A DNA stretch of 54,676 nt, taken from NCBI GenBank assembly GCA_004322085.1, contig SCRR01000054.1, positions 1 to 54,676 on the forward strand, in the 5' to 3' direction. A program made the translations under genes and the position numbers. Shown here piece by piece: positions 9,545 through 19,313 of the stretch; the first letter of the stretch is position 1, and every line of letters begins with the position of its first letter. Below the pieces are notes generated by a model, which worked only from the letters and a program-made list of their open reading frames with translations, ran no database searches and was not told the origin of the DNA. Source of the stretch: Burkholderiaceae bacterium. Its GTDB lineage: Bacteria; Pseudomonadota; Gammaproteobacteria; Burkholderiales; Burkholderiaceae_C.

Positions 9545-9840
9545 GCGATCTTCAGGGTTCAAGCGGGACTACAAACGCGAAGCCAAGGGGCCACACAGGA
9601 AAACGCTTGATTCCTCTTTGGAGGCCGTGCTCGCCCGTCTCGTAACGGATCGACCTCTCGAAATCTCGTTGCCGGGATCATGATTTGTCGGGTGACTGGG
9701 TGGGTTATCGGGAATGACACATCAAGCCTGACCTGCTGCTGATCTACAAGAAAGACGGCGCGGGTGTACTCCGATTTGCACGTTTTGGATCGCACAGCGA
9801 GTTGTTCAACCGCTGGACAACTCCGGCCTCAGTCTGCTGA
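9531..9840 (+). pseudogene. YafQ/RelE-family toxin, disrupted by frameshift plus TGA nonsense codon
   Basis: Frame 1: VRTIERSSGFKRDYKREAKGPHRKTL...LEISLP; next frame: RDHDLSGDWVGYRE*HIKPDLLLIYKKDGAGVLRFARFGSHSELF, with TGA at 9715-9717 where YafQ proteins have Cys. Confidence 0.8.
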
Positions 9841-10669
9841 TGTAGAGCGCGCCCACGTGACAGTTGGGGCAGGCTGGCAGTTCTTCGCCAACCCACTCGT
9901 AGGTGCAGTTGAAGCACCGATAGCGTTGCGTCTTCCGCCTGCCGACCTCGGCCTCATGCTGGTGCAGCAGCCGTTCTCGCAGGTCTCGGGAACGTTTCGC
10001 TTTCCTGGCGTGGTACAGCCACTTCATGCTGGCGTGGCGCGCCGGATCGGCCAGCGCCTCGATGACTTGCTGCTTGAGGTGCCCGGTTTCACGGGCGATG
10101 TGCCAAAACCGCTTCTTGAACGATTCGTCGAAATGGATTTCGATGGCCCCGAATCGAGCATCGTCCGGGACCTGTAATGATCCTGCTGGAAACGAGCGTC
10201 CTGGATGGGTCAGGTACACACAGAACTGCACGCCTTGAACTTCACCAGCAAGGTCGAAACTCACCCCGTAGAGGCTCACCCCTGTGTGAATGTGTTCAAG
10301 CAGGACACGTCGACTATTCGTGACGGTGTATTCCTGCTCCAACGTGGCACCGTCGTCGAAGCGCACCTGCAGGATGTCCTGATAGGCCGCGAGCTTCATC
10401 GACAGGTTCGCCGCACTCTCCGCGTATGAGCGGGCAGCACTGCATAACGAGGAGAAGAACGGCGCCGTGCAGGGCACGTAACGCGGGTCATCGATGTCCT
10501 GGCAGGCGTGGGCGAAGTGCCAAGTCCGCACGTTTCCCTTGCGGGCGATGAGGGGCGTCTTGCAGTCCGGGCACACGTATCTCGTACGGCCGCTGTCGCA
10601 GGCTTCCACGGAGATGATCTCTCCGGATGAGCCGTCCAATCCGAAGGGGACGAGGTTGGTATTTCCCAT
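9806..10669 (-). CDS. CoiA-like zinc-binding protein
   Basis: YVCPDCKTPLIARKGNVRTWHFAHA (CoiA-type N-terminus) and C-terminal CFNCTYEWVGEELPACPNC zinc ribbon. Confidence 0.6.
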   Translation of the reverse strand: MGNTNLVPFGLDGSSGEIISVEACDSGRTRYVCPDCKTPLIARKGNVRTWHFAHACQDIDDPRYVPCTAPFFSSLCSAARSYAESAANLSMKLAAYQDILQVRFDDGATLEQEYTVTNSRRVLLEHIHTGVSLYGVSFDLAGEVQGVQFCVYLTHPGRSFPAGSLQVPDDARFGAIEIHFDESFKKRFWHIARETGHLKQQVIEALADPARHASMKWLYHARKAKRSRDLRERLLHQHEAEVGRRKTQRYRCFNCTYEWVGEELPACPNCHVGALYISRLRPELSSG

Positions 10670-10960
10670 GCGAATAGGCTGGTTGCCGTTTCAGCTGTCC
10701 AGCGAAGAGAAAAGCCCCGCTGTGTCTCAACAAGAGACCACCCTACCCCCCAGTCGTGAGATGGTCACCCCCGACATCGCGCGATGTGGGAAGCACCGTA
10801 CACCTTGGCGAAACCTACTGCATAGGCGGGGCGCGGTGCAAGCCTGGGGGTGGATTTCGGGGGGCGCTAAACAAAATCGCCGTTCGGGCGGATGAAGGGG
10901 TAAGAGGCAGTACGTGCGATTCGCCCCGGACGGGGCGGCAGCGGGTGCAGGGAGCAAGCG

Positions 10961-11185
10961 ATGACATCGATTTTCGTGGGGGGCGGTCTGGACTTGGTCG
11001 ACGACGATACTGCATATGGCACCCACACCATGCACCGCACAAAAGCTTCGCTGATCTACCGCCGGACGAAGAATCTTCGCGCGGTACAGTTACTGCTCGG
11101 ACATGCGAAGCTGGAAAGCACGGTTCGTTATCTCGGCATCGAGGTCGACGACGCCCTTGAGATGGCAGAGCAACCCGAGGTTTGA
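10961..11185 (+). pseudogene. Tyrosine integrase C-terminal fragment
   Basis: YGTHTMHRTKASLIYRRTKNLRAVQLLLGHAKLESTVRYLGIEVDDALEMAEQPEV: HxxR...LLGH...VRYLG catalytic C-terminus only. Confidence 0.75.
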
Positions 11186-11311
11186 TGCATCCCGACCGAT
11201 GAGCGGTCGCTTACCGGCCAGAAGCAGTCAGTCGACATGGTCCCGTAGATCGTTAATTGTGTCTAGGTCGTGGCACATGAAATTGTCCGCACTCAAAGCA
11301 GGAAATCTTTA

Positions 11312-12187
11312 ATGAATTTTGACGCATCTGCTACGCTTCCTGACATGGCCCCTGCGCCCGGGAGTGCACTAACGTTGCGCTTGGAGGTCCCTTCGCTAAA
11401 GTCGCTTTACATTGAAATGTACTTCGGGGATACGCTCCTGAGCAGCGGTACCGCATTTCTTGTAGCTAACGACCAATCGTCACACTGCACGCTCATTACA
11501 AATCGCCATAACGTTACAGGCCGACACCAAGAAACTGACGAATGCCTAGATAAAAAATACTGCGCCACCCCAAACAATATCAAAATCTACTTCCATAAGC
11601 ACCCTTTGGACCTTGGTGAGTGGCATTGCGTTAAGTTGCCTCTTTATAACGAAGATAGATCGCAGCGGTGGATTGAGCACCCAAGGTTTGGAGCATCGAC
11701 TGATGTGGTCGCGCTAAATTTGAAGTGGGGGAATGATGTCCAAAAGTTCCCTTACTACCTTAAGACCGACCTCGATCGTGCAAAACTGGTAGTACGGCCG
11801 GCAGAGCCTATTAGTGTAATAGGATTTCCCTTCGGATTGTCTTCCACTGGGCACTTTCCTATATGGGCCACCGGATTTATGGCTCAGGAACTGGGGATCG
11901 TAACACCGGATAACCCAACCTTTCTTATTGACTGTCGTACTCGTCAGGGGCAATCGGGCTCCCCTGTGATTGCCTATAGAGCAAACACATTTACATATAT
12001 TAATGATAGCGGGAAAGTTTCGACCAATATGGCTCCCGGGGTTGTTAAGTGGGAGTTTCTTGGGATCTACTCAGGGAGAGTAAACTCTGAGTCAGATCTT
12101 GGACGTGTGTGGCACGTTAGCGCGATAGAAGAGGTTTTGACCGCCGCCGAAGCAGCGATTTCTAAACCTTTGGGCCAACGTGGCTGA
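11312..12187 (+). CDS. Trypsin-like serine protease
   Basis: His in LITNRHNV, Asp in STDVVALNL, Ser in RQGQSGSPVIAY; 291 aa; no signal peptide apparent. Confidence 0.7.
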   Translation: MNFDASATLPDMAPAPGSALTLRLEVPSLKSLYIEMYFGDTLLSSGTAFLVANDQSSHCTLITNRHNVTGRHQETDECLDKKYCATPNNIKIYFHKHPLDLGEWHCVKLPLYNEDRSQRWIEHPRFGASTDVVALNLKWGNDVQKFPYYLKTDLDRAKLVVRPAEPISVIGFPFGLSSTGHFPIWATGFMAQELGIVTPDNPTFLIDCRTRQGQSGSPVIAYRANTFTYINDSGKVSTNMAPGVVKWEFLGIYSGRVNSESDLGRVWHVSAIEEVLTAAEAAISKPLGQRG

Positions 12188-12190
12188 TCG

Positions 12191-12345
12191 CTTAGGGCCG
12201 GAAGCTGTCGCCTGCATCTTAGCGCGCCCAACCGCTTGTCAAGTTCGGCGCCGGTGAAGGTGATGAGGCTTCGGCAGTTGAGGCCCAAGCGATGCTGGCC
12301 GATCTCGAACCCACGGATCTACTCGTAATAGTGTCGAATCGTAGA
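12191..12345. repeat. Diverged direct repeat, copy 2
   Basis: See 8580-8735. Ends where the IS256-like remnant begins. Confidence 0.75.
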
Positions 12346-13560
12346 TTGCGCCCTTGGGCGTGGTGTAGCTGAGGTCATCGGCAGTGCTCGGGTTTAGGCT
12401 GTATACCTGACCCGACCTGAGGAACCACCGATGATCCATGACACGATGCAACTACAAGGGCGGCTTGAGAAGAGCGCCGACGCCGACGTGTTGCGCGAGA
12501 TGATCGGCTTTGCCAGCCAACGGCTGATGGAGCTGGAGGGTGCATGCTCGCACGGGCGCGAGTTATAGCGAGAAGAGCAGCACGCGGCTTGTACAGCGCA
12601 ACGGCTACCGGGAGCGCGACTGTAGACTCGGGCCGGTGTTGTGGAACTGCGTATCCCGAAGCTGCGTCAGGGCAGCTACTTCCCGAGCTTGCTCAGGCGC
12701 GACGCATGACCGAGAAGGCGCTTGCTGCCGTGATCCAGGAGGGGCTACATCCAGAGCGTCTCCAAGAGTGAGGTCTCGCGGCTGTGCGAGGAGATCGACA
12801 CACGCGTGCAAGCGTTTCTGAGTCGCCCCATCGAGGGCGAGTGGCCGCACCTGTGGGGATCGATGCCACCCACGTCAAGGCGCGCCAGGAGGGCCGCATC
12901 GTGAGCGTGGTGGGATTGTCGCAGTGGGCGGAACGCCGACGGCCGGCGCGAGGTGCTGGGCATGGAGGTCGCGCCTCGGAACCGGAAGCGTTCTGGAAGG
13001 AATTTCTGCGCGGGCTGCCCCACCGCGGCCTGCGTGAGGTGAAGCGGGTGATCTCCGACCACCACAGTGGGATCAAGGCGGCGGTCTCCAAGAGGCTCAC
13101 CGCCTGTTGGCAGTGCTGCCGCGTGTACTTCATGCGCAACGCCCTGTCCTACGCGGACCGGCAAGGCAAGCGGGTGATCGCCGCCTTCATTGCGACCGCC
13201 ATCGCTCAGGACACCGCCGCGACCGCCCGCGAGCAAGTGGCACCGTGTGGCCGATCAGCTGCGTCCCACGGTGCCCAAGCTCGCCGCGCTGATGGACACG
13301 GCCGAAGAAAACGTACTTGCTTGCATGAGCTTCCCGCCCGCGCATCGCACCATGCTGCACAGCACCAACCCAATCGAGCGGCCGAATCATGAGATCAAAC
13401 GTCGCACCGAGGTCGTCGGCATCTTCCCCAACGTGGCCTCGATCCGGCGCCTGGTCGGAGGCGTCCTGCTTCAGCACACCAACGAATGGGTGGTGCAACG
13501 GGCCCGCCACATGCCACGCGACACGCTGATAATTGCGACTCAAACCCGACCGGTCTCCGT
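12346..13560 (+). mobile_element. Degenerate IS256-family element
   Basis: [84 protein letters not shown] in several frames; left end resembles the 21-kb copy (CGTGGTGTAG). Confidence 0.85.
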
Positions 13561-13808
13561 CAGGCCGAAAGCCACGCCACGCGCGGGGGTACAATCTAGC
13601 GAATGCGGGCGAGTCACGCACAGTGCGGGGTCGCAAAAGCGACGTCAACGATGCCCAAGGCTGCAGCGGCTGTATGCGTGTGGGTTATCGCGTACGTTGG
13701 TAGGGGGCAGGTTCACAGCCTGATTTTGGTAGACCCGGAAACTCCTATCGGAAAGATGCCGGTATTGGTGTAGGCTACTTTCCGAGCATCTGAAAGCTAG
13801 GGGGCTTT

Positions 13809-15668
13809 GTGAACACGTACGCAACGGATAGTCACGTAGCTATCACGGATGTTCGCGTCAGCAATTTTCGTTCGCTTAAGAACATTGAAGTTCATTTAAC
13901 AGACCTGACCGTCCTCCTGGGGGCCAACAACGCTGGCAAGACGAGTTTTCTGGATGCGGTCTACGCTGGTATCGGTAGTGGAAGGCGGCCTCTTACCCAA
14001 GAAGACGTACATATCGCACTAGGGGAAGCGGTTGTTCCAAAGGACCGCGAGGTTGTCGTCGACATCCTTGTCAAACCGATTGGGGATAATGATAAGCCGC
14101 TTAAAAAATTCTCTGTCGGAAGCTTCTGGGTAGGGCTCTGGGGAACCGCCATCATCCTCAATGAGAAGGACTTCACCGAGTCGATAGGTATCCGCACTCG
14201 CCTTTCTTGGTCGGTTGCCAAGGGCGATTACGTTGTTGAGCGGAAGTTCCTCAAGGAATGGATGGACTTCGGTGACTGGTTAGCTGCGCCAGTCTCCGAG
14301 ATGGTGGTCACCTCAGCTCAAATTGAGCCCATCGCGCTTCACTATATCGACGCGAAGAGGGACTTGGAAGATGACTTGCATCGCCCTGGTTCGTTCTGGC
14401 GGCGGTTGACCGATGACCTTGGTCTTCCGCCTGAAGATGTTGCGGCTATCGAAGCGTCGCTGACCGAAATCAACAAGCAGATCGTTGATAAGAGCGAGGT
14501 CCTCCGACATCTCAGGGATAGCCTTCGTACGATTCAAGGTGTTGTCTCGGCAGACAGTGATGGCATCAACGTGTCGCCTGTCGCACGTCGCTTCCAAGAT
14601 TTGTCTCGTGGCGTGGATGTGTCGTTCTCCACAGCTGGCTCCCAGCCCTTTCCCTTGGCAAGACATGGCATGGGAACGAGGAGCCTTGCCTCTCTACTGG
14701 TATTCAGGGCTTTCACAGCTTGGAAGGCCAAAACTGCAAACGATAACAAGGACAGGCTCCATTCCATCCTAGCACTTGAGGAGCCTGAGTCCCATTTGCA
14801 CCCTCAGGCGCAGCGTTCACTGTTTAGGGAGATCAAGGCTATTCCTGGACAGCGCATTGTTAGCACCCATTCTCCCTACTTCGCGGCACAGGCCAGGCTC
14901 GAGGATCTGCGCCTCTTCATTAAGGATGGTGGTGTCTCCTGTGTCAGTCAGCTACCGATAGAGGAGCTTCAGAACAAGGACGACGTGCGGAAATTGCAGG
15001 AGACGGTCATTGAGACTCGTGGAGACCTGTTGTTTTCGTCGGGTCTTGTGGTCTTTGAGGGGCAAACCGAAGAGCAGGCCTTGCCCATCTGGGCTGAGGC
15101 GTATTGGGGTGCTTCTATCCACGAGCTTGGATTCAGTTTTGTCCGTGCCAACGGCACCCAGTACTTCCCGTTGATTTGGCTAGCCAAGAAGTTCCACATC
15201 CCGTGGTACGTCTTTGCGGATGGCGAGACGCAGCCAGTACAGCGGCTCGACGAAGCTCTGAAGAAGGCGGGAGAGGGAGATCACAAGGCTTGCGATAATG
15301 TGGTGGTCATCGAGGGCGGCCGAAACTTCGAGAGCATGTTGCTTGGTGACGGTTATCTTCTCGAAGTGGAGAAGGCTCTGGATGAACAGTGTGGCAAGCC
15401 TGGTGCGTTGGATGATTTTATTAATCTAAATCATGGGAAACCCTATGGTTCAGGCAGAGGAACCCGAGACTATGACGGTCAAGAAGGCCGTCTTCGCGCC
15501 GCCTTGGATGCTATGAAGTCTATGAAGACGAAGCTGGCTAAGCCGCTTGCTCGCACCATCAGCGCCCACGCTGACCCCAATCGCCGCTTTCCACGCCCGA
15601 TTGAAAAGCTCTTTGAGAAGATAGGGAAGAAGCATTCACTCGAGCGTTGTGAGGCATCCAAAAAATGA
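13809..15668 (+). CDS. gajA: Gabija endonuclease GajA (OLD-family ATPase/TOPRIM)
   Basis: VLLGANNAGKTSFLDAV Walker A; ALEEPESHLHP; TOPRIM-like VVFEGQTEEQALP; overlaps a UvrD-like helicase gene by ATGA. Confidence 0.9.
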   Translation: MNTYATDSHVAITDVRVSNFRSLKNIEVHLTDLTVLLGANNAGKTSFLDAVYAGIGSGRRPLTQEDVHIALGEAVVPKDREVVVDILVKPIGDNDKPLKKFSVGSFWVGLWGTAIILNEKDFTESIGIRTRLSWSVAKGDYVVERKFLKEWMDFGDWLAAPVSEMVVTSAQIEPIALHYIDAKRDLEDDLHRPGSFWRRLTDDLGLPPEDVAAIEASLTEINKQIVDKSEVLRHLRDSLRTIQGVVSADSDGINVSPVARRFQDLSRGVDVSFSTAGSQPFPLARHGMGTRSLASLLVFRAFTAWKAKTANDNKDRLHSILALEEPESHLHPQAQRSLFREIKAIPGQRIVSTHSPYFAAQARLEDLRLFIKDGGVSCVSQLPIEELQNKDDVRKLQETVIETRGDLLFSSGLVVFEGQTEEQALPIWAEAYWGASIHELGFSFVRANGTQYFPLIWLAKKFHIPWYVFADGETQPVQRLDEALKKAGEGDHKACDNVVVIEGGRNFESMLLGDGYLLEVEKALDEQCGKPGALDDFINLNHGKPYGSGRGTRDYDGQEGRLRAALDAMKSMKTKLAKPLARTISAHADPNRRFPRPIEKLFEKIGKKHSLERCEASKK

Positions 15669-17515
15669 GTAGCCAGCCACCCGTCCGACTGTCCCCGCAG
15701 CAAGAGCGCGTCGTCTCCCATGTTGATGGGGCGCTTCTGGTGGTGGCTGGGCCTGGGTCGGGTAAAACCCGTGTGCTAACTGAGCGTGTCCGTCGTCTCC
15801 TGACCACGGTTCCTGGGCATTTCCGGATTCTTGCTCTGACCTTTACAAATAAGGCGGCCGACGAGATGCGGGAGCGCCTGGCAGACCTTGGTGACGAGCG
15901 AAAGCGTGCTTACATCGGAACCCTACATGGGTTCTGCCAAGAGCTCCTGGCCGAGCGAGGGAAGTTTGTAGGCGTTGAGGGTACGCCCAACATCTTCGAG
16001 TACCACAAAGACCGTCGGGAGATCTTGGCAAGGGCCGTGGCTGAAGACCCCGCACTTTCTGAAATCATCGATGAGCTTCCTACGGCAAAGGAGCGTAACC
16101 AGCGCTTGGATCAGTGGCTGGCAGCCATCGGGCGCATCAAGACGCACCCCATCACCTGTGCAGTTCTAGACGATGATTATGCACGCATCGTCAACGCCTA
16201 TAATACAGGCCTGCGGGCGTGCAACGCATTCGACTTCGATGATTTGCTTCTGTTGGCCTACCAGCTTCTTGTCCAGACACCACAGTTGGCCGATTTCTAC
16301 CGACGCTTGTATCGCTTCATCTGCGTCGACGAGTCGCAAGATTTGAACGAAGCGCAGTACGCGGTCATCTGTGCACTGTGTGGTACTGATTTCAAGAACC
16401 TCATGATGGTGGGCGACCCTAAGCAGTCCATCTACGCGTTCACCGATGCGGGCCCTCAGTTCATGGAGCAGTTTGCACGGGAATTTGGTGCGGAGTGTGT
16501 GGAACTCACCGAGAATTTCCGTTCTTCTCAGGCCGTGGTGCGAGCAGCCCAAGCACTAAATCCAAAGTATCAAGTAGCGGGCCAGCTTCCAGTCGAAGGG
16601 GGGTGTTTGCTTTGGATTGGTCAGAATGAGGCCGAGGAAGCGCAACTCGTTGTGAATCGATTGGTGGAGCTCATGAAAGATGGGCACTCAGATGTGGAGG
16701 GACCTATCACTCCTTCAAGATGCGCCATCCTGGCGCGGAATCGCTTTGCCTTGCTCGCCGTGGAGAAGGAGCTCGCAGACCGCCATCTCCCGTTCTACAA
16801 GAGGCTGACCGCCAACCATGAGAATGAGTCTGAGCTGGTGGAGGACTTCCAGCTTGCGTTGAGGGTGCTGGCCAACCCTATGGATCGCTTGCACTACAGC
16901 GCTCTGGCGAAGCGATGGTCTGTATCTGAGTCGCAACCGGGTGCAAAGAGCGCCTTGGAGGCAATCGGATTGCTCGCAACGGCATCTTCGAAGCCAGGGG
17001 CCAAGACCGTAGCCAAGGCCGCAAGAGTCGCCTTCAATAGTGGTGGCAATCCTAAGTTCATGGAGGCTCTCGTGGTCCTGAAGAGTTTTGCTGATGGCCT
17101 CTCTGAGAACGGCCGTCGAGCTATCTACGAAGACGTAACCGTTTTCGAAAAGGAATGGGATCAGTTTCTTCGCTCAGAGAGTGGAGCGAAGAATCTTGGT
17201 TCTTTTCTAAGCAGCAAGGCACTTGGAGCTACGCAGCGTACTGTCCAAGACGGAATTGGTCTTTTGACCGTGCATTCGGCGAAGGGGTTGGAGTTCGATG
17301 TGGTCGCCATCATGGGGATGGCTGAGGGTATCTTCCCTGACTATCGGGCACAAAACCCCAAGGACCTTCAGGAGGAGGCGAGGAGCGCGTTTGTTGCCGT
17401 AACCCGTTCGCGTCGGCTGCTCTACCTGAGCTATCCGCAGAATAAGATAATGCCTTGGGGGGATTCAAAGCGGCAGAGACCTTCGAGATTTTTGAAGAAA
17501 ATTGGATTTAACTAA
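15665..17515 (+). CDS. gajB: Gabija helicase GajB (UvrD/PcrA-like)
   Basis: LLVVAGPGSGKTRVLTERV, CVDESQDLNEAQY, VGDPKQSIYAF, LTVHSAKGLEFD, RSAFVAVTRSRRLLYLSYP. Confidence 0.9.
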   Translation: MSSQPPVRLSPQQERVVSHVDGALLVVAGPGSGKTRVLTERVRRLLTTVPGHFRILALTFTNKAADEMRERLADLGDERKRAYIGTLHGFCQELLAERGKFVGVEGTPNIFEYHKDRREILARAVAEDPALSEIIDELPTAKERNQRLDQWLAAIGRIKTHPITCAVLDDDYARIVNAYNTGLRACNAFDFDDLLLLAYQLLVQTPQLADFYRRLYRFICVDESQDLNEAQYAVICALCGTDFKNLMMVGDPKQSIYAFTDAGPQFMEQFAREFGAECVELTENFRSSQAVVRAAQALNPKYQVAGQLPVEGGCLLWIGQNEAEEAQLVVNRLVELMKDGHSDVEGPITPSRCAILARNRFALLAVEKELADRHLPFYKRLTANHENESELVEDFQLALRVLANPMDRLHYSALAKRWSVSESQPGAKSALEAIGLLATASSKPGAKTVAKAARVAFNSGGNPKFMEALVVLKSFADGLSENGRRAIYEDVTVFEKEWDQFLRSESGAKNLGSFLSSKALGATQRTVQDGIGLLTVHSAKGLEFDVVAIMGMAEGIFPDYRAQNPKDLQEEARSAFVAVTRSRRLLYLSYPQNKIMPWGDSKRQRPSRFLKKIGFN

Positions 17516-17659
17516 ATGTGTCTAGAGAAGGAATATTCTTGGCTCGATTTTGTTCGATCACTTTTTATAAGAAGGGGAGATGGTAATCCCCCCATTTTCA
17601 GCGGGTAACCAGAAATGGAGCTAAGCGGCTAAGGCCTGAAGCGTCCTCGTTTTTCTGAG

Positions 17660-17815
17660 TCACTCAGAAGTAGCGGTTTGGGGTGATTGTGCCATCGCGT
17701 ACGGGACAGGAGGAAGGCCACCCAGTGATCGGTGGGGATGTTCGGGGTTGTAGCAGTGTAGCCAGTCTTCAGTCGTGCGCCGCACCTCGTCGAGGCTGGT
17801 GAAGACATAGCAGTC
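17660..17815 (-). mobile_element. IS3-family OrfB C-terminal fragment
   Basis: Reverse complement reads CYVFTSLDEVRRTTEDWLHCYNPEHPHRSLGGLPPVPYAMAQSPQTATSE*. Confidence 0.8.
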
Positions 17816-17984
17816 TGATGTGGTCCTGCAAATTCGGACAGCGAGATAAGCGGATCGACGGCCGACACGCGAGGCAAGATGCCTATGCCGTTGAGTGTGT
17901 AGTCCATGATGCGCACCGTGTCGGATCTATTCGGCGTTATAAGTCGAAATCGTCACTTGACAAAATCCAGCCGCTCCACCCGCA

Positions 17985-18998
17985 TCATGGAGGCGACTCG
18001 GGAGTCGGTTTGCCCTGTTCTCCGGGAGCGAAGTTCGCGGACGGCTTTGCCGTCTTGTGGACGGGGGCCCGCTCTTCGGGGCGTGCTTTGACGTATGACG
18101 TTGCCTGCCCGATTCCACGGGAGCCGTAATACTTTAAGTTCGTCTGATCCGACAGGTGTCCCATCAACGCCGCGATCTCGTCGAGGTCACGATGTGAGCG
18201 CCGCAGGTTAGCCGCGAACTGGTGCCGGAACGTATACAAGGTGGGTGACTTCCCCTTGAGCTTTGCGTGCTTGACCGCGCGCCGCAGGGTCGTCGACGCA
18301 GCCAGGTAAATGTGTTTGAAACTTTCTCCATTTCGCATGCGGGCCTGCAGTTGCGAGAAGAAATCCTGACACGCTTCCGTCACAGCTCGATGTTCGGCCG
18401 GCATGACGAGAGTACGTGAGCGTCCGTTGCCTCTTCCGTTCGTCGCCTTAGCGTTATGCACGGTTACGGTTCCAGTACCGTCTTCGGCAGTGGAGAAGAT
18501 CGCGGTTTCGTATTCGCAAGGTCGCAGTCCCAGGTACAGACTGACGGTCGACCAGAGCGCCACGAAGCGTGAAGCCTCGGTGTCGTTTTGCGATAGCACG
18601 TTGAGCACCTTGCGTTGCGTGCTCACACGGATCCCATGTGCCTTTTCAGAAGATGTAGCCGAGGGAATATCGTCTCGCGTGCCCCAGCGAATTTCGCGGA
18701 TCTGTTGTGCGACATCAGGCATCCCGCGTGCTTCGAACGTGTAGGCCGACGCGGCACGGTAGAGCGCTGAGGTAGCGGGACGCAAGTGCTGCGTTTTTTC
18801 TTGCAACCAATCGACGTAACCGGCAATCGATTGGATGTCACCCGACTCTCGCACGTATCTCTTCATCAGCAGGTCGGCACGATCCAAATAGGCCCGCTCT
18901 GTTTCCGCCGTTCGTCCGTCCTTTGTCGAGTTCAACACAGGTTGTTCCCGCTTCGTTCTGGACACCCCATTTCTCCCGCCATCATCCGATTCACTCAT
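17985..18998 (-). CDS. Tyrosine recombinase/integrase
   Basis: LGLRPCEYE, TLYTFRHQFAANLRR, IAALMGHLSDQTNLKYYG catalytic set; likely start MSESDDGG at 18998, though the ORF extends to 19121. Confidence 0.8.
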   Translation of the reverse strand: MSESDDGGRNGVSRTKREQPVLNSTKDGRTAETERAYLDRADLLMKRYVRESGDIQSIAGYVDWLQEKTQHLRPATSALYRAASAYTFEARGMPDVAQQIREIRWGTRDDIPSATSSEKAHGIRVSTQRKVLNVLSQNDTEASRFVALWSTVSLYLGLRPCEYETAIFSTAEDGTGTVTVHNAKATNGRGNGRSRTLVMPAEHRAVTEACQDFFSQLQARMRNGESFKHIYLAASTTLRRAVKHAKLKGKSPTLYTFRHQFAANLRRSHRDLDEIAALMGHLSDQTNLKYYGSRGIGQATSYVKARPEERAPVHKTAKPSANFAPGEQGKPTPESPP

Positions 18999-19313
18999 CA
19001 CACAACTCTCATCCTTCCCGAACACCAAGCCAACTGATTTTCGCCAACAACATCTCACTTCCTGAGCACATCTCACCCACTCACTTCTGACGCTCTCCTC
19101 CCCCGCCTCCACCCCAAACAATCTCTACTTCATTTCACTCCCTCACCCCTACAAAACCTTCGAAACGCACATCCACCCCCTCATCCCCACCAAAACAAAT
19201 GTCTCATCTTCACCCCAAATTCACGCCTCACCTACTTCCTGTTACTGGGACACGCATGTAATTGTGAAATGCGACACCGATTTTTACCATTTCGAAGGGC
19301 AAATCGGGGGTGT

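Noticed and set aside
9715-9717. UGA at the YafQ Cys position as a selenocysteine codon
   Set aside because: The gene is also frameshifted upstream and no SECIS-like context was evident; decay is simpler.
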